50,662 nt of DNA from Bradyrhizobium altum (GTDB taxonomy: Bacteria > Pseudomonadota > Alphaproteobacteria > Rhizobiales > Xanthobacteraceae): positions 1-50,662 of the forward strand of contig NZ_JACMYP010000029.1 in assembly GCF_020889705.1 (NCBI RefSeq). The letters are read 5' to 3'. Position numbers and translations under genes: made by a program. The notes under the pieces were generated by a model that saw only the letters and a program-made list of their open reading frames with translations, had not been told where the DNA came from and did no database searches. The first letter of the stretch is position 1; every line of letters starts with the position of its first letter. Below are positions 16,183 to 24,719 of the stretch, one piece after another.

Positions 16183-17535
16183 ATGATGGATCAAATGCAG
16201 GCAATCTGGATCAAGGATCCCCTGTCGATTCTGGCCAACGGAGCCGAACGCGGCGTTGTGGTCTATGGCGGCAAGATCGTCGAGTGCGTGGGCGCCGGGC
16301 ATCAGCCGACGACGGCGAATGTTGCGGTCTACGACGCGAGCGCCCATGTCGTGCTGCCCGGGTTGATCAATACCCACCATCATTTCTATCAGACGCTGAC
16401 GCGGGCGCTGCCGGCTGCGATGGATCGCGAGCTGTTTCCCTGGCTGCAGGCGCTGTATCCGGTGTGGGCGCGACTGACCCCGCAATCGCTCGAACTCGGC
16501 GTCAGCGTCGCGATGTCCGAGTTGCTGCTGTCTGGTTGTACCACGACCACCGATCACCACTACGTGTTTCCGGCGGGCCTCGAGGAGGCGATCGACATCG
16601 AGGTCGCGGTGGCTAGGCGGCTGGGTATCCGTGTGCTGCTCACCCGCGGCTCGATGAATCTCTCGCAGCGCGACGGCGGGTTGCCGCCAGACAGTGTGGT
16701 GCAGGACGAGGATGCGATCCTTGTCGACAGCGAGCGGCTGGTGTCGAAGCATCACGAGCGCGGCGAGGACGCGATGGTGCAGATCGCCCTGGCGCCGTGT
16801 TCGCCGTTCTCGGTGACGTCGTCGCTGATGCGCTCGACCGCCGATCTCGCCGGCAGGCTCGACGTCCGGCTGCACACGCATCTTGCCGAGACCGAGGACG
16901 AGAACAGGTTTTGCCAGCAGATATTTGGCTGTCGCCCGCTCGATTACCTCGAGCAGTGCGGATGGCTGAATGCCCGGACCTGGCTGGCTCACGGCATCTT
17001 CTTCGATGCACAGGAGATGAAACGGCTGGCCGGGGCCGGAACGACCATTAGCCATTGCGCCTGCAGCAACCAGATCCTGGCGTCCGGCTGCTGTCCGGTC
17101 TGCGAGATGGAGGAGGCCGGCGTGGTGATCGGGATCGGTGTCGACGGCTCGGCGTCGAACGACGGATCCAACCTGATGCAGGAGGTCCGCGCCGCGTTCC
17201 TGCTGCAGCGTGCCCGTTACGGCGTAACGAAGGTCAGCCACAAGGATGCGTTGCGATGGGCGACCAGGGGCTCGGCTGCCTGCGTCGGCCGTCCGGAACT
17301 GGGCGAGATCGCCGTCGGCAAGGCGGCTGATCTCGCGCTGTTCAAGCTTGATGAGCTACGCTTCTCCGGCTCTGGCGACCCACTTGCCGCGTTGGTGCTT
17401 TGCGGCGCACATCGTGCTGATCGGGTGATGGTCGGAGGGAGATGGGTCGTGATCGACGGAGCCATTCCCGGGCTCGATGTCCCGGACCTCATCCGACGTC
17501 ACAGCGCAGCTGCGAATGCAATGCACGCGGGATAG
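16183..17535 (+). CDS. 8-oxoguanine deaminase
   Basis: This 450-residue amidohydrolase contains LPGLINTHHHFYQTLTRA (His65-67), HTHLAETEDE (third His and Glu), WLAHGIFF (His) and GVDGSASNDGSN (catalytic Asp). SGCTTTTDHHYVFP and LALFKLDELRFSGSGDPL are almost identical to what I remember of the Pseudomonas aeruginosa 8-oxoguanine deaminase PA0142, which converts 8-oxoguanine to urate and also acts on isocytosine. That activity would feed urate straight into the uricase here. It diverges from the xdh-like operon, with a single short intergenic region. Starts at MMDQMQ. Confidence 0.88.
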   Translation: MMDQMQAIWIKDPLSILANGAERGVVVYGGKIVECVGAGHQPTTANVAVYDASAHVVLPGLINTHHHFYQTLTRALPAAMDRELFPWLQALYPVWARLTPQSLELGVSVAMSELLLSGCTTTTDHHYVFPAGLEEAIDIEVAVARRLGIRVLLTRGSMNLSQRDGGLPPDSVVQDEDAILVDSERLVSKHHERGEDAMVQIALAPCSPFSVTSSLMRSTADLAGRLDVRLHTHLAETEDENRFCQQIFGCRPLDYLEQCGWLNARTWLAHGIFFDAQEMKRLAGAGTTISHCACSNQILASGCCPVCEMEEAGVVIGIGVDGSASNDGSNLMQEVRAAFLLQRARYGVTKVSHKDALRWATRGSAACVGRPELGEIAVGKAADLALFKLDELRFSGSGDPLAALVLCGAHRADRVMVGGRWVVIDGAIPGLDVPDLIRRHSAAANAMHAG

Positions 17536-17547
17536 CGCGCAAGGAAA

Positions 17548-17567
17548 CTCGGGCCGGATCACCCGAG
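17548..17567. terminator. Possible weak terminator hairpin
   Basis: CTCGGG (17548-17553) and CCCGAG (17562-17567) form a 6-bp stem with an 8-nt loop. It lies between the convergent 8-oxoguanine deaminase and BMP receptor genes. There is no T-tract, so this is weak. Confidence 0.3.
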
Positions 17568-17590
17568 CCCGAGCCTGGCCGTGATCGGGT

Positions 17591-18667
17591 CTATTTCCCG
17601 GGGAGCTTGTCGTCGATCCCTTTGACGTAGAAATTCATGCCCAGGATCTGAGTGTCCTCGAGGTGATCGCCGCCCTTGCATTCGACGTCCTTGCCGTCCT
17701 GCGTGACGACGGGGCATTTAAATGGATGCAGCTTGCCCGAGGCGATAGCGGCCTGAGTGTCCTCCGCCATCTTCTTCACGTCGTCGGGCATGTTGGTGTA
17801 GGGAGCCATCTCGAACATCTTGCTTTCGAGGCCTCCCCAGGTGTCTTCGGATTTCCAGGTGCCGGCGAGCTCGGCCTTGACGCGCTCAATGTAGTAGGGC
17901 GCCCAGGTGTCGAGGATCGAGGTCAGCTGCGCCTTGGGACCGAACTTGATCATTTCAGAGTCCTGGCCGAATGCGAGCTTGCCGCGTTCGCTTGACACCT
18001 GCATTGCAGCCGGGCTGTCGGTGTGCTGCATGATCATATCGGCGCCCTGGTCGAGCAGGGCCTTGGCGGCGTCGGCTTCCTTGCCGGGATCGAACCAGGA
18101 GTTCACCCAGATGATCTTGACCTTGATGTTCGGGTTGATGGTCTGGGCGCCCAGCATCGTCGCGTTGATGCCCGACACGACCTCAGGAATCGGGAACGAG
18201 CCGATGTAGCCGAGCACGCCGGCCTTCGACATCTTGGCCGCGATCAGGCCCTGGATGTAGCGGCCCTGGTACCAGCGCGCCGAATAGGTCGACATGTTCT
18301 TGTCGCGCTTGTATCCCGAGCAATGTTCGAAGTGCACATTGGGATATTTCTTCGCGACCTTCAGCGTCGGATCCATGTAGCCGAAGGATGTGGTGAAGAT
18401 CAGCTTGTTGCCGGCACGCACGAGCTGTTCGATCGCGCGTTCGGCGTCCGGTCCTTCCGGCACGTTCTCGAGGAATGTCGTTTCGATCTTGTCGCCAAGT
18501 TCCTTCACAAGAGCCTGGCGCGCCAGTTCGTGCTGATAGGTCCAGCCAAGGTCGCCGACCGGTCCGAGATAGATAAAGCCAACCTTCAGCTTGTCGGCGG
18601 CCCAGGCGCCGCTGTTGATGCATCCGGCCAGGAGTATCGCTGCCGCCGCAAATAATGTTCTCTTCAT
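17591..18667 (-). CDS. BMP-family ABC transporter substrate-binding lipoprotein-like receptor
   Basis: This 358-residue periplasmic receptor has a signal MKRTLFAAAAILLAGCINSGAWA. The LLAGC is a possible lipobox, but AWAAD also looks like a signal peptidase I site. The mature part opens KLKVGFIYLGPVGDLGWTYQHE, typical of BMP/Med proteins, which bind nucleosides or nucleobases. The frame upstream of 18667 is rejected because it lies in the 3' part of the permease gene. It is the last gene of a four-gene importer operon that starts at 22288. Confidence 0.9.
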   Translation of the reverse strand: MKRTLFAAAAILLAGCINSGAWAADKLKVGFIYLGPVGDLGWTYQHELARQALVKELGDKIETTFLENVPEGPDAERAIEQLVRAGNKLIFTTSFGYMDPTLKVAKKYPNVHFEHCSGYKRDKNMSTYSARWYQGRYIQGLIAAKMSKAGVLGYIGSFPIPEVVSGINATMLGAQTINPNIKVKIIWVNSWFDPGKEADAAKALLDQGADMIMQHTDSPAAMQVSSERGKLAFGQDSEMIKFGPKAQLTSILDTWAPYYIERVKAELAGTWKSEDTWGGLESKMFEMAPYTNMPDDVKKMAEDTQAAIASGKLHPFKCPVVTQDGKDVECKGGDHLEDTQILGMNFYVKGIDDKLPGK

Positions 18668-18737
18668 CTCAATCTCCAAACGGGGAAACCATAGTTCGGA
18701 ACGTGGGCGCCCCATCGCGGCACGTACCGACATCAAG

Positions 18738-19655
18738 CTAGCGGTCCGGCACGAATACGGTTCCGAGCGCAGCGGGCGCCGTCGAGCCGCCGGTGCGCGC
18801 GCGCGAGAGCAGAACCAGAACAATGATGGTTGCGAGATAGGGCAGCGACGACATGAACTGAGATGGAATTCCGATGCCGGCGCCTTGCGCGTGGAGCTGA
18901 AGAATGGTGACGGCGCCAAACAGGTAAGCTCCGACGACCAGCCGGGCCGGCCGCCAACTCGCGAAAACCGTCAAGGCCAGTGCGATCCAGCCGCGGCCTG
19001 CGGTCATGCCGGGAATGAAGAAGGGCGTGTAGGCGAGCGGCAGATAGGCGCCGGCAAGCCCGGCGCAGGCGCCGCCGAACATCACCGCATAGAGCCGGAT
19101 CCGGAGCACCGGATAGCCCAACGCATGGGCGGAGACGTGGTTGTCGCCGCAGGCGCGCAAGATCAGCCCGGCCCGCGTCCGATACAGGAACCACCAGACG
19201 CCGACCACCAGGGCGATCGAGAGATAGACAAATCCGTCCTCTCCAAACAGGATGCGCCCCGCCAGCGGAATGTCGCTGAGGCCCGGAATGTGGAGATGCG
19301 GCGCCGGCGTGATGCGTTCGCCGACGAAGCCGGCGCCGATCAGGCCGGACAATCCGATTCCGAGGATGGTCAGCGCGAGGCCGGTCGCGACCTGGTTGAC
19401 CGCGAGCCCGAGCGCCATCAGCGCAAAGATCAGCGACATCAGGATGCCGGCGACCATGCCGCAGAGCGCGCCGACGATGATCGAACCGGAGAGCCACGCG
19501 CCGCCGAAGCCGCAGGCCGCGCCGACGATCATCATGCCTTCGACGCCGAGGTTGAGCACACCCGAGCGCTCGGTCACGAGTTCGCCGGTGGCTGCGAGCA
19601 ACAGCGGCGTGGAAGCCGCCAGCACCGACAGGATGATGGCCTCAATGAGCCCCAC
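18738..19655 (-). CDS. ABC permease of BMP/nucleoside importer (YufQ/NupQ type)
   Basis: This 305-residue membrane protein, read from GTG 19655 with AAAGGTG as ribosome site, has eight or more hydrophobic segments. It opens MGLIEAIILSVLAASTPLLLAATGELVTERSGVLNLGVEGMM, the LGVEG loop being the conserved branched-chain permease motif. It overlaps the preceding permease by 14 bp. Pairs of such permeases accompany BMP receptors in guanosine, purine and deoxynucleoside uptake systems. Confidence 0.9.
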   Translation of the reverse strand: MGLIEAIILSVLAASTPLLLAATGELVTERSGVLNLGVEGMMIVGAACGFGGAWLSGSIIVGALCGMVAGILMSLIFALMALGLAVNQVATGLALTILGIGLSGLIGAGFVGERITPAPHLHIPGLSDIPLAGRILFGEDGFVYLSIALVVGVWWFLYRTRAGLILRACGDNHVSAHALGYPVLRIRLYAVMFGGACAGLAGAYLPLAYTPFFIPGMTAGRGWIALALTVFASWRPARLVVGAYLFGAVTILQLHAQGAGIGIPSQFMSSLPYLATIIVLVLLSRARTGGSTAPAALGTVFVPDR

Positions 19656-20733
19656 TTTGCACCTTTGGCGATGAGGAAATAAGCCGAAAGCGGTAGAGGA
19701 TCAGGGAATCGCAGGCGAGCACGTAGAACAGCAGAATGCCCTGGAACACCTTGGTGACGTCCAACGGGATTTTCATCGCGATCTGGGCCTGCTCGCCGCC
19801 GATAAAGGTCAATGCGAGGAACAGTCCTGCAATTAATATTCCAATTGGGTTCAGTCGCCCGAGGAAGGCGACGATGATCGCAGTGAAGCCATAACCTGGC
19901 GAAATACCGGGCTGCAGATGGCCGACCGGGCCGGCCACCTCGATGATGCCGGCGAGCCCGGCCAGCGCGCCGGAGATTGCAAAGGTCAGCAGCACCAGCT
20001 GGTTGGCGTTGAACCCGCCGAACCGCGCTGCCCGCGGCGCGGCGCCGACGACCCGGATCTCGAAGCCCTTGATGGTCCTGCCGAGCAGCACCGCGCCGGC
20101 GGCCACCACGAACAGTGCGATGATCGAGCCAAGATGCAGCCGGCCGCCTTCGATCAGCGTCGGCACGGTTGCCACCGGATCGAACTCGGCCGTGGTCGGG
20201 AAGTTGAAGCCTTGCGGATCACGCCAGGGACCGCGCACGAGATAGTCCAGCAGGAGGTCGGCGACATAGACCAGCATCAGCGAGGTCAGGATCTCGCTGG
20301 CGCCGAACCGCACCTTGCAGATCGCCGGAATCAGTGCGTAGAGCGCGCCCGCGGCCGCGCCGAGCACGAGCATCGCCGGCAACACCCAGTGGCCGGCATC
20401 GGTGCCCTGGGTCTTCACCGCGAGCCAACTCCCGGCCACCGCGCCGATCAGGAATTGGCCTTCGGCACCGATATTCCAGGCGTTGGCGAGATAGCACAAC
20501 GACAGCCCGATCGCGATCATGACCAGCGGCGTCGCCTTGACCGCGATTTCCTGCAGGGAGTAGCCGTCGGTCAGAGGGTCGATGAAGTAGACGGCGAGCG
20601 CGGCAATCGGATTCTTGCCGAGCACTGCGAACACGATGCACAAGGTGGCGATCGTGAGTCCGATTGCGATCAGCGGCGAGATGAGCGCGATCGTGGCCGA
20701 GCGCTCGGCGCGCTTCTCAAGCACGAGTTGCAT
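19642..20733 (-). CDS. ABC permease of BMP/nucleoside importer (YufP/NupP type)
   Basis: The 363-residue membrane protein begins MQLVLEKRAERSATIALISPLIAIGLT and has many hydrophobic segments. It contains the family loop LANAWNIGAEGQFLIGAVAGSWLA and GISPGYGFTAIIVAFLGRLNPIGI. It overlaps the ATPase gene by 17 bp and the second permease by 14 bp, so the three are tightly coupled. Confidence 0.9.
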   Translation of the reverse strand: MQLVLEKRAERSATIALISPLIAIGLTIATLCIVFAVLGKNPIAALAVYFIDPLTDGYSLQEIAVKATPLVMIAIGLSLCYLANAWNIGAEGQFLIGAVAGSWLAVKTQGTDAGHWVLPAMLVLGAAAGALYALIPAICKVRFGASEILTSLMLVYVADLLLDYLVRGPWRDPQGFNFPTTAEFDPVATVPTLIEGGRLHLGSIIALFVVAAGAVLLGRTIKGFEIRVVGAAPRAARFGGFNANQLVLLTFAISGALAGLAGIIEVAGPVGHLQPGISPGYGFTAIIVAFLGRLNPIGILIAGLFLALTFIGGEQAQIAMKIPLDVTKVFQGILLFYVLACDSLILYRFRLISSSPKVQSGAH

Positions 20734-22288
20734 GAGGTGTCTCCGGAGCTTCGATGCTGCTGCCGCCCATCAGCAGGCCAAGTGTCTCGCGGCTGGCTTC
20801 GGCGGTTGGCACGGGGGCCGACAGGCGGCCATGGAACATCACGGCGATGCGGTCGGTGATTTCGGCAAGTTCATCGAGGTCCTGGCTCGTCACCAGCACC
20901 GCGGCGCCGCCTGCGGCAAGATCGAGCAGGGCCTGCCGGATCACGGCGGCCGCACCCGCGTCGACGCCCCAGGTCGGCTGGTTCACGATCAGCACGACGG
21001 GATCGCGGAGGATTTCGCGGCCGACGATGAATTTCTGCAGGTTGCCGCCCGACAGGCTCGCCGCCTCCGGGTCGCGCTTGGCTTTGCGCACGTCGAAAGT
21101 CTCGGTCGTGCGGTCGACGGTCTTCAGGGTCGCGGCCGTGTTCACGAAGCCATGAAGCACCATATTGCCGATGGCGTGGCCGGTCAGGAGGGCGTTTTCC
21201 GAGAGCCGCATGCGCGGCGCCGTGCCGTGGCCGAGCCTTTCCTCCGGGATGAAGGCCGCACCCAGCTTGCGGCGCCTGGTGATCGACAGGTGACCCGCCG
21301 CGTGCCCGTCGATCACGATCGTGCCCGGGTCTTTCGCCAGCCGCTCGCCGGAAAGGGCTGCGAACAGTTCGTCCTGTCCGTTACCGGCAACACCGGCGAT
21401 GCCTAGAATTTCACCACCCCTGAGCTCGAACGAGATGTGCTCGAGCCGTATGCCGTGCGGATCGTCGGGTGTGAGGCTGAGATCGTTGACCAGCAGGCGA
21501 GGCACGGTGATCTGGCGGCTCGCCGCAGCCTTCACTTCCATGATCTCGCCGCCGACCATCATGCGCGCAAGTGACGCCGCGGTCTCAGCCCTGGGATTGC
21601 AGGTCTCAACCTTCCGTCCGCCGCGCAGGATCGTTGCGGTGTCGCAGAGCCGCTTCACCTCGTCCAGCTTGTGGCTGATGTAGAGAATCGCGCGGCCTTC
21701 GGCCTTGAGGCGATTGAGCACGATGAAGAGCTGATCGGCCTCCTGAGGTGTCAGCACGGCTGTCGGCTCGTCGAGGATCAGGAATTGTGGATTCTGCATC
21801 AGCGCGCGCACGATCTCGATACGCTGCCGCTCGCCAACCGAAAGCTGCCAGACCTCTCGCTTCGGATCGAGTGGAAGTCCGTATGTACGCGACACCTGCT
21901 CGAGGCGCGCCGACATGTCCTTGAACGGCTCCTTGCCGTCGAGGCCGAGCGCAACATTCTCGGCGACCGTCAGATTGTCGAACAGCGAGAAATGCTGGAA
22001 CACCATGCCGATTCCATGTGCGCGCGCATCCGATGGCCCAGACAGCACGATCGTCCTGCCCTGCCAGCGGATCTCGCCCTCGCTCGGCTGGATCAGGCCG
22101 TAGATCGTCTTGACCAGGGTGGATTTTCCGGCGCCGTTCTCGCCGAGCAACGCATGGATCTCTTGCGGCCGAATATCGAGATCGATCTTGTCGTTGGCGA
22201 GAAACGAACCGTAGCGCTTGGTCAAGCCGACCGTCTGCAGAAGCGGCGTGGCACCTGTGTGCTGCGCGGCAGATGTCGTGTCTGGCAT
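20717..22288 (-). CDS. Double ATP-binding protein of BMP/nucleoside importer (YufO/NupO type)
   Basis: The 523-residue protein carries two ABC domains. The N-terminal one has GENGAGKSTLVKTIYGLI, LSVGERQRIEI and LILDEPTAVLTP. The C-terminal one has GVAGNGQDELFAALSG, LSGGNLQKFIVGREI and VNQPTWGVDAGA, where the degenerate Walker A and Walker B suggest only one site hydrolyses ATP. This sugar/nucleoside-type fusion is typical of RbsA, MglA and YufO. Start MPDTTSAA at 22288 is a choice; an ATG at 22303 also fits. It is the first gene of the importer operon. Confidence 0.9.
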   Translation of the reverse strand: MPDTTSAAQHTGATPLLQTVGLTKRYGSFLANDKIDLDIRPQEIHALLGENGAGKSTLVKTIYGLIQPSEGEIRWQGRTIVLSGPSDARAHGIGMVFQHFSLFDNLTVAENVALGLDGKEPFKDMSARLEQVSRTYGLPLDPKREVWQLSVGERQRIEIVRALMQNPQFLILDEPTAVLTPQEADQLFIVLNRLKAEGRAILYISHKLDEVKRLCDTATILRGGRKVETCNPRAETAASLARMMVGGEIMEVKAAASRQITVPRLLVNDLSLTPDDPHGIRLEHISFELRGGEILGIAGVAGNGQDELFAALSGERLAKDPGTIVIDGHAAGHLSITRRRKLGAAFIPEERLGHGTAPRMRLSENALLTGHAIGNMVLHGFVNTAATLKTVDRTTETFDVRKAKRDPEAASLSGGNLQKFIVGREILRDPVVLIVNQPTWGVDAGAAAVIRQALLDLAAGGAAVLVTSQDLDELAEITDRIAVMFHGRLSAPVPTAEASRETLGLLMGGSSIEAPETPHATRA

Positions 22289-22303
22289 CCCGGGATATCG
22301 CAT

Positions 22304-22831
22304 GCGTGGAGAGAGGAGCCGCAATAGTGGGCCAGTTTTCACGCACGCGTAAGTAGGGAAAAAGCGCCAGTGCTTGCTCAAGGCTTTGGCACGGTTGAAT
22401 CGCTCCGTAAATTTGCGGGGTCGACTGTCAGTCGGCCTTGCTTCCACGTCCGTGGAAGTTGTTGCAGAAATGTGACTGTCGATCCAATTCGAAAGTGGAG
22501 CGGTCAACGATGACGCAAAGTTGAGCAGCGTGTCACCGCAGGATTCCAGCGGATTTCCCGCGCCCCGGCGTTACGTCCCCGTGCTGTGCGCAAATGTCGC
22601 GGAAGTCGAGCAATGATGGGCATAATTTGAAAAATCCAGAATTCCGTCGAAGCGAATTTTGCGGCCGTCAACCGCTACAGGACTGGCCCAACCAGACTGA
22701 TCTCGCGGAGGTTGCTGATCAAACACGCGTCAGCGCGTGGAGAAACTTCGGGCTTCCCGTTCGCCCCGAAGCTGCGCCACGCTCCTGCATCAGCACGAAT
22801 TCGTTGCGTTCACTCCTGGGGGTCTTTCACA
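22304..22831. promoter_or_regulatory. Intergenic region between divergent ABC operon and porin; palindrome at 22441-22458
   Basis: About 530 bp have no convincing gene. A perfect palindrome, CTTCCACG-TC-CGTGGAAG (22441-22458), lies about 150 bp upstream of the ATPase start. It has the size of a LacI- or GntR-type operator. Long in-frame extensions from both flanking genes into this region look non-coding. Elsewhere it is AT-richer around 22605-22650. Confidence 0.5.
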
Positions 22832-23926
22832 ATGTTCAACATCCGCCGAACCATGTCGGCCGCGGCACTATCATTGGGGTTGATGCCGGTCGCTAACCTT
22901 GCAAGCGCCGCAGATCTGCCAGTCAAGGCACCCAAGCCGGCAGCTGATCTGCCATTCTTCCTGGTCATCGACGACCGCGTGACCTACTCCTACATCTTCT
23001 CCGGCACGGATCCGGGCGTATTCTCCGTCCGCCCTGACGGCAGCATCAACGGAAAGACCGCCAAGCAGGTCTACTCGTTCACGCATTTCGATATCTGGGC
23101 CTATGGTCAGAACTTCTTCACGATCTCGATGTACAAGTCGGATCATAACGACCCGGCGTCACCGTGCTCGAATGTCGGCGTGACCATCACGGGAGCTCCG
23201 GCAACCTGCGCCGGTGCGACCGAGATCTACGGCCTGTTCCGCTCGACCTTCGGCTGGAATCAGATCTTCAACACGAAGGCGTTCAGCATGGGGCCGCTGA
23301 ACAACATCTCGTTCGAAGTCGGCATGGACGCCAACACGGAAAACAACTTCCTGGCGCCCGCCAAGCGTGACGTCGTCGCCGGTCTCCAGTTCGAATTCAA
23401 TCTTCCGTACAAGGGTTACATCAACGTGTCGCCGTTGATGTACTACGAGTTCCATAACCACAATGCGTTCGACCAGTGCGGTCTGTTCGGCCCGGGTGTA
23501 CCCGGCGTGAGCTGCCTCAGCGACGGCAATACCAAGTTCAAGCCGACCTGGGCCGTCGAAGTAAACTACTACATGGATCTCGGCTTCCTGCCCGAGAACA
23601 TGCAGTACTTCTCGATCAGTGGTCGCGCAGGTTGGTACGGCAAGAAGGGCACCGAGAACGAACCGATGGCGTTCAATCCGGTTACCAACATCAGCACGGC
23701 CGTCGAGCTCAACTCCGAACCGATCCGTCTGACCTTTGACGCGAGCAAGGCGCTCTGGGGTCCGAAGTATTCACATTTCGTGGACGTCTGGGTAGCCTAC
23801 CGGTATTGGCAGAACAAGTTCGGCCTCGATCACGCCAAGAGCGTCGTCTGCAATGTCTCGCCCGGCGTCAGCAACAATTCCTGTACCGAAGAATCGCTCT
23901 ACTCCGGTATCTCTGTGAAGTTCTGA
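22832..23926 (+). CDS. Outer-membrane channel protein, possibly Tsx-like nucleoside channel
   Basis: This 364-residue exported protein begins MFNIRRTMSAAALSLGLM, with cleavage after NLASA. The mature protein starts AADLPVKAPKPAADLPF, the common lead of Bradyrhizobium outer-membrane proteins. The rest alternates hydrophobic and polar residues in beta-strand fashion (FFTISMYKS, EVNYYMDLGF, YFSISGRAGWYG, VDVWVAYRYWQNKFG) and ends in Phe, as outer-membrane barrels do. Position beside nucleobase transport genes, and the look of strands such as FDIWAYGQNFFTISMY, suggest a Tsx-type channel. That assignment is tentative. A strong hairpin terminator follows. Confidence 0.65.
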   Translation: MFNIRRTMSAAALSLGLMPVANLASAADLPVKAPKPAADLPFFLVIDDRVTYSYIFSGTDPGVFSVRPDGSINGKTAKQVYSFTHFDIWAYGQNFFTISMYKSDHNDPASPCSNVGVTITGAPATCAGATEIYGLFRSTFGWNQIFNTKAFSMGPLNNISFEVGMDANTENNFLAPAKRDVVAGLQFEFNLPYKGYINVSPLMYYEFHNHNAFDQCGLFGPGVPGVSCLSDGNTKFKPTWAVEVNYYMDLGFLPENMQYFSISGRAGWYGKKGTENEPMAFNPVTNISTAVELNSEPIRLTFDASKALWGPKYSHFVDVWVAYRYWQNKFGLDHAKSVVCNVSPGVSNNSCTEESLYSGISVKF

Positions 23927-23956
23927 TCCACCCGATCCGTTCCACGGGTGGCTCCT

Positions 23957-23989
23957 GGTGGCGCCGCGACACACCGCGGCGCCACTTTT
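23957..23989 (+). terminator. Rho-independent terminator downstream of the outer-membrane protein
   Basis: GTGGCGCCGCG (23958-23968) and CGCGGCGCCAC (23975-23985) form a perfect 11-bp GC-rich stem with a 6-nt loop, followed by TTTT. It ends the 22832 gene and also lies ahead of the convergent deaminase. Confidence 0.85.
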
Positions 23990-24035
23990 CACGTTCCTGC
24001 ACGGCGGGATTCCGATCGACAGGGTCGCTGCGCGC

Positions 24036-24536
24036 CTATCGGGTCCAGATGCCCTCGTGCACGACCGCGGCTTCGTCTTCAAGCAACGGGCCGACGACCT
24101 CGGTTGTGCGTTGACCGCTATCGAACACGTTGCGGCAGGGCAGATCGAGCGTCGGATTATCAGGGTGATTGCCGGTCAGTTCGCGCAAGCGGTGTTCGCT
24201 CAGTCCGTAGACGATGCGGCCGATTCCGGCCCAGTAGATCGCCCCGGCGCACATGGCACACGGCTCGGCGGATGAATACAGCGTCGCAGTCGCGAGGACC
24301 TCCGCGGACAACGTCGTGCATGCCAGGGTCGCCAGCAGTCGCTCGGCGTGGGCCGTGCCGTCGCGCGACGGCATGAAGCCGTTCTCGGCCTCGAGCAGGA
24401 CGCTGCCTTCGCGATTCACGAGAACGGCGCCGAAGGGATGATTGCCATTGCCGATCGCGCGGCGCGCAACCGCGAACGAGTGCCGCAGAAAGCTCTCGTC
24501 ATCGAGCAGGTGGTTCGAGTTGTCCGCGTCGCTCAT
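24036..24536 (-). CDS. Nucleoside/nucleobase deaminase, guanine deaminase-like CDA fold
   Basis: This 166-residue zinc deaminase of the cytidine/guanine deaminase fold shows NHPFGAVLVN, the zinc ligands and catalytic Glu in TAHAERLL (H-A-E), and SSAEPCAMCAGAIYWAGIGRIVYG (P-C-x2-C). This size and motif set is shared by Bacillus-type guanine deaminase and tRNA adenosine deaminase. Context of purine and ring-opening genes favours a free base or nucleoside substrate. The start at 24536 (MSDADNS) has AAGGAG 8 bp upstream. It lies 183 bp after the Pot-type permeases on the same strand. Confidence 0.85.
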   Translation of the reverse strand: MSDADNSNHLLDDESFLRHSFAVARRAIGNGNHPFGAVLVNREGSVLLEAENGFMPSRDGTAHAERLLATLACTTLSAEVLATATLYSSAEPCAMCAGAIYWAGIGRIVYGLSEHRLRELTGNHPDNPTLDLPCRNVFDSGQRTTEVVGPLLEDEAAVVHEGIWTR

Positions 24537-24719
24537 CAACGGTCTCCTTGCCAGTCACATCTACGCGGCGGCTGCGAATTGTCAGCCGGCGTCTTCCTTT
24601 CCTGAAATCGTGACGACGGCAATCTCGGCTCTCACGGCTGCAATGGCGTCGCTGGCCCGGCCATTCTCTCCCGATCAAGGCGGCGGGGCCATTCGATGAT
24701 CCGGATGCGTGTGAGGATC

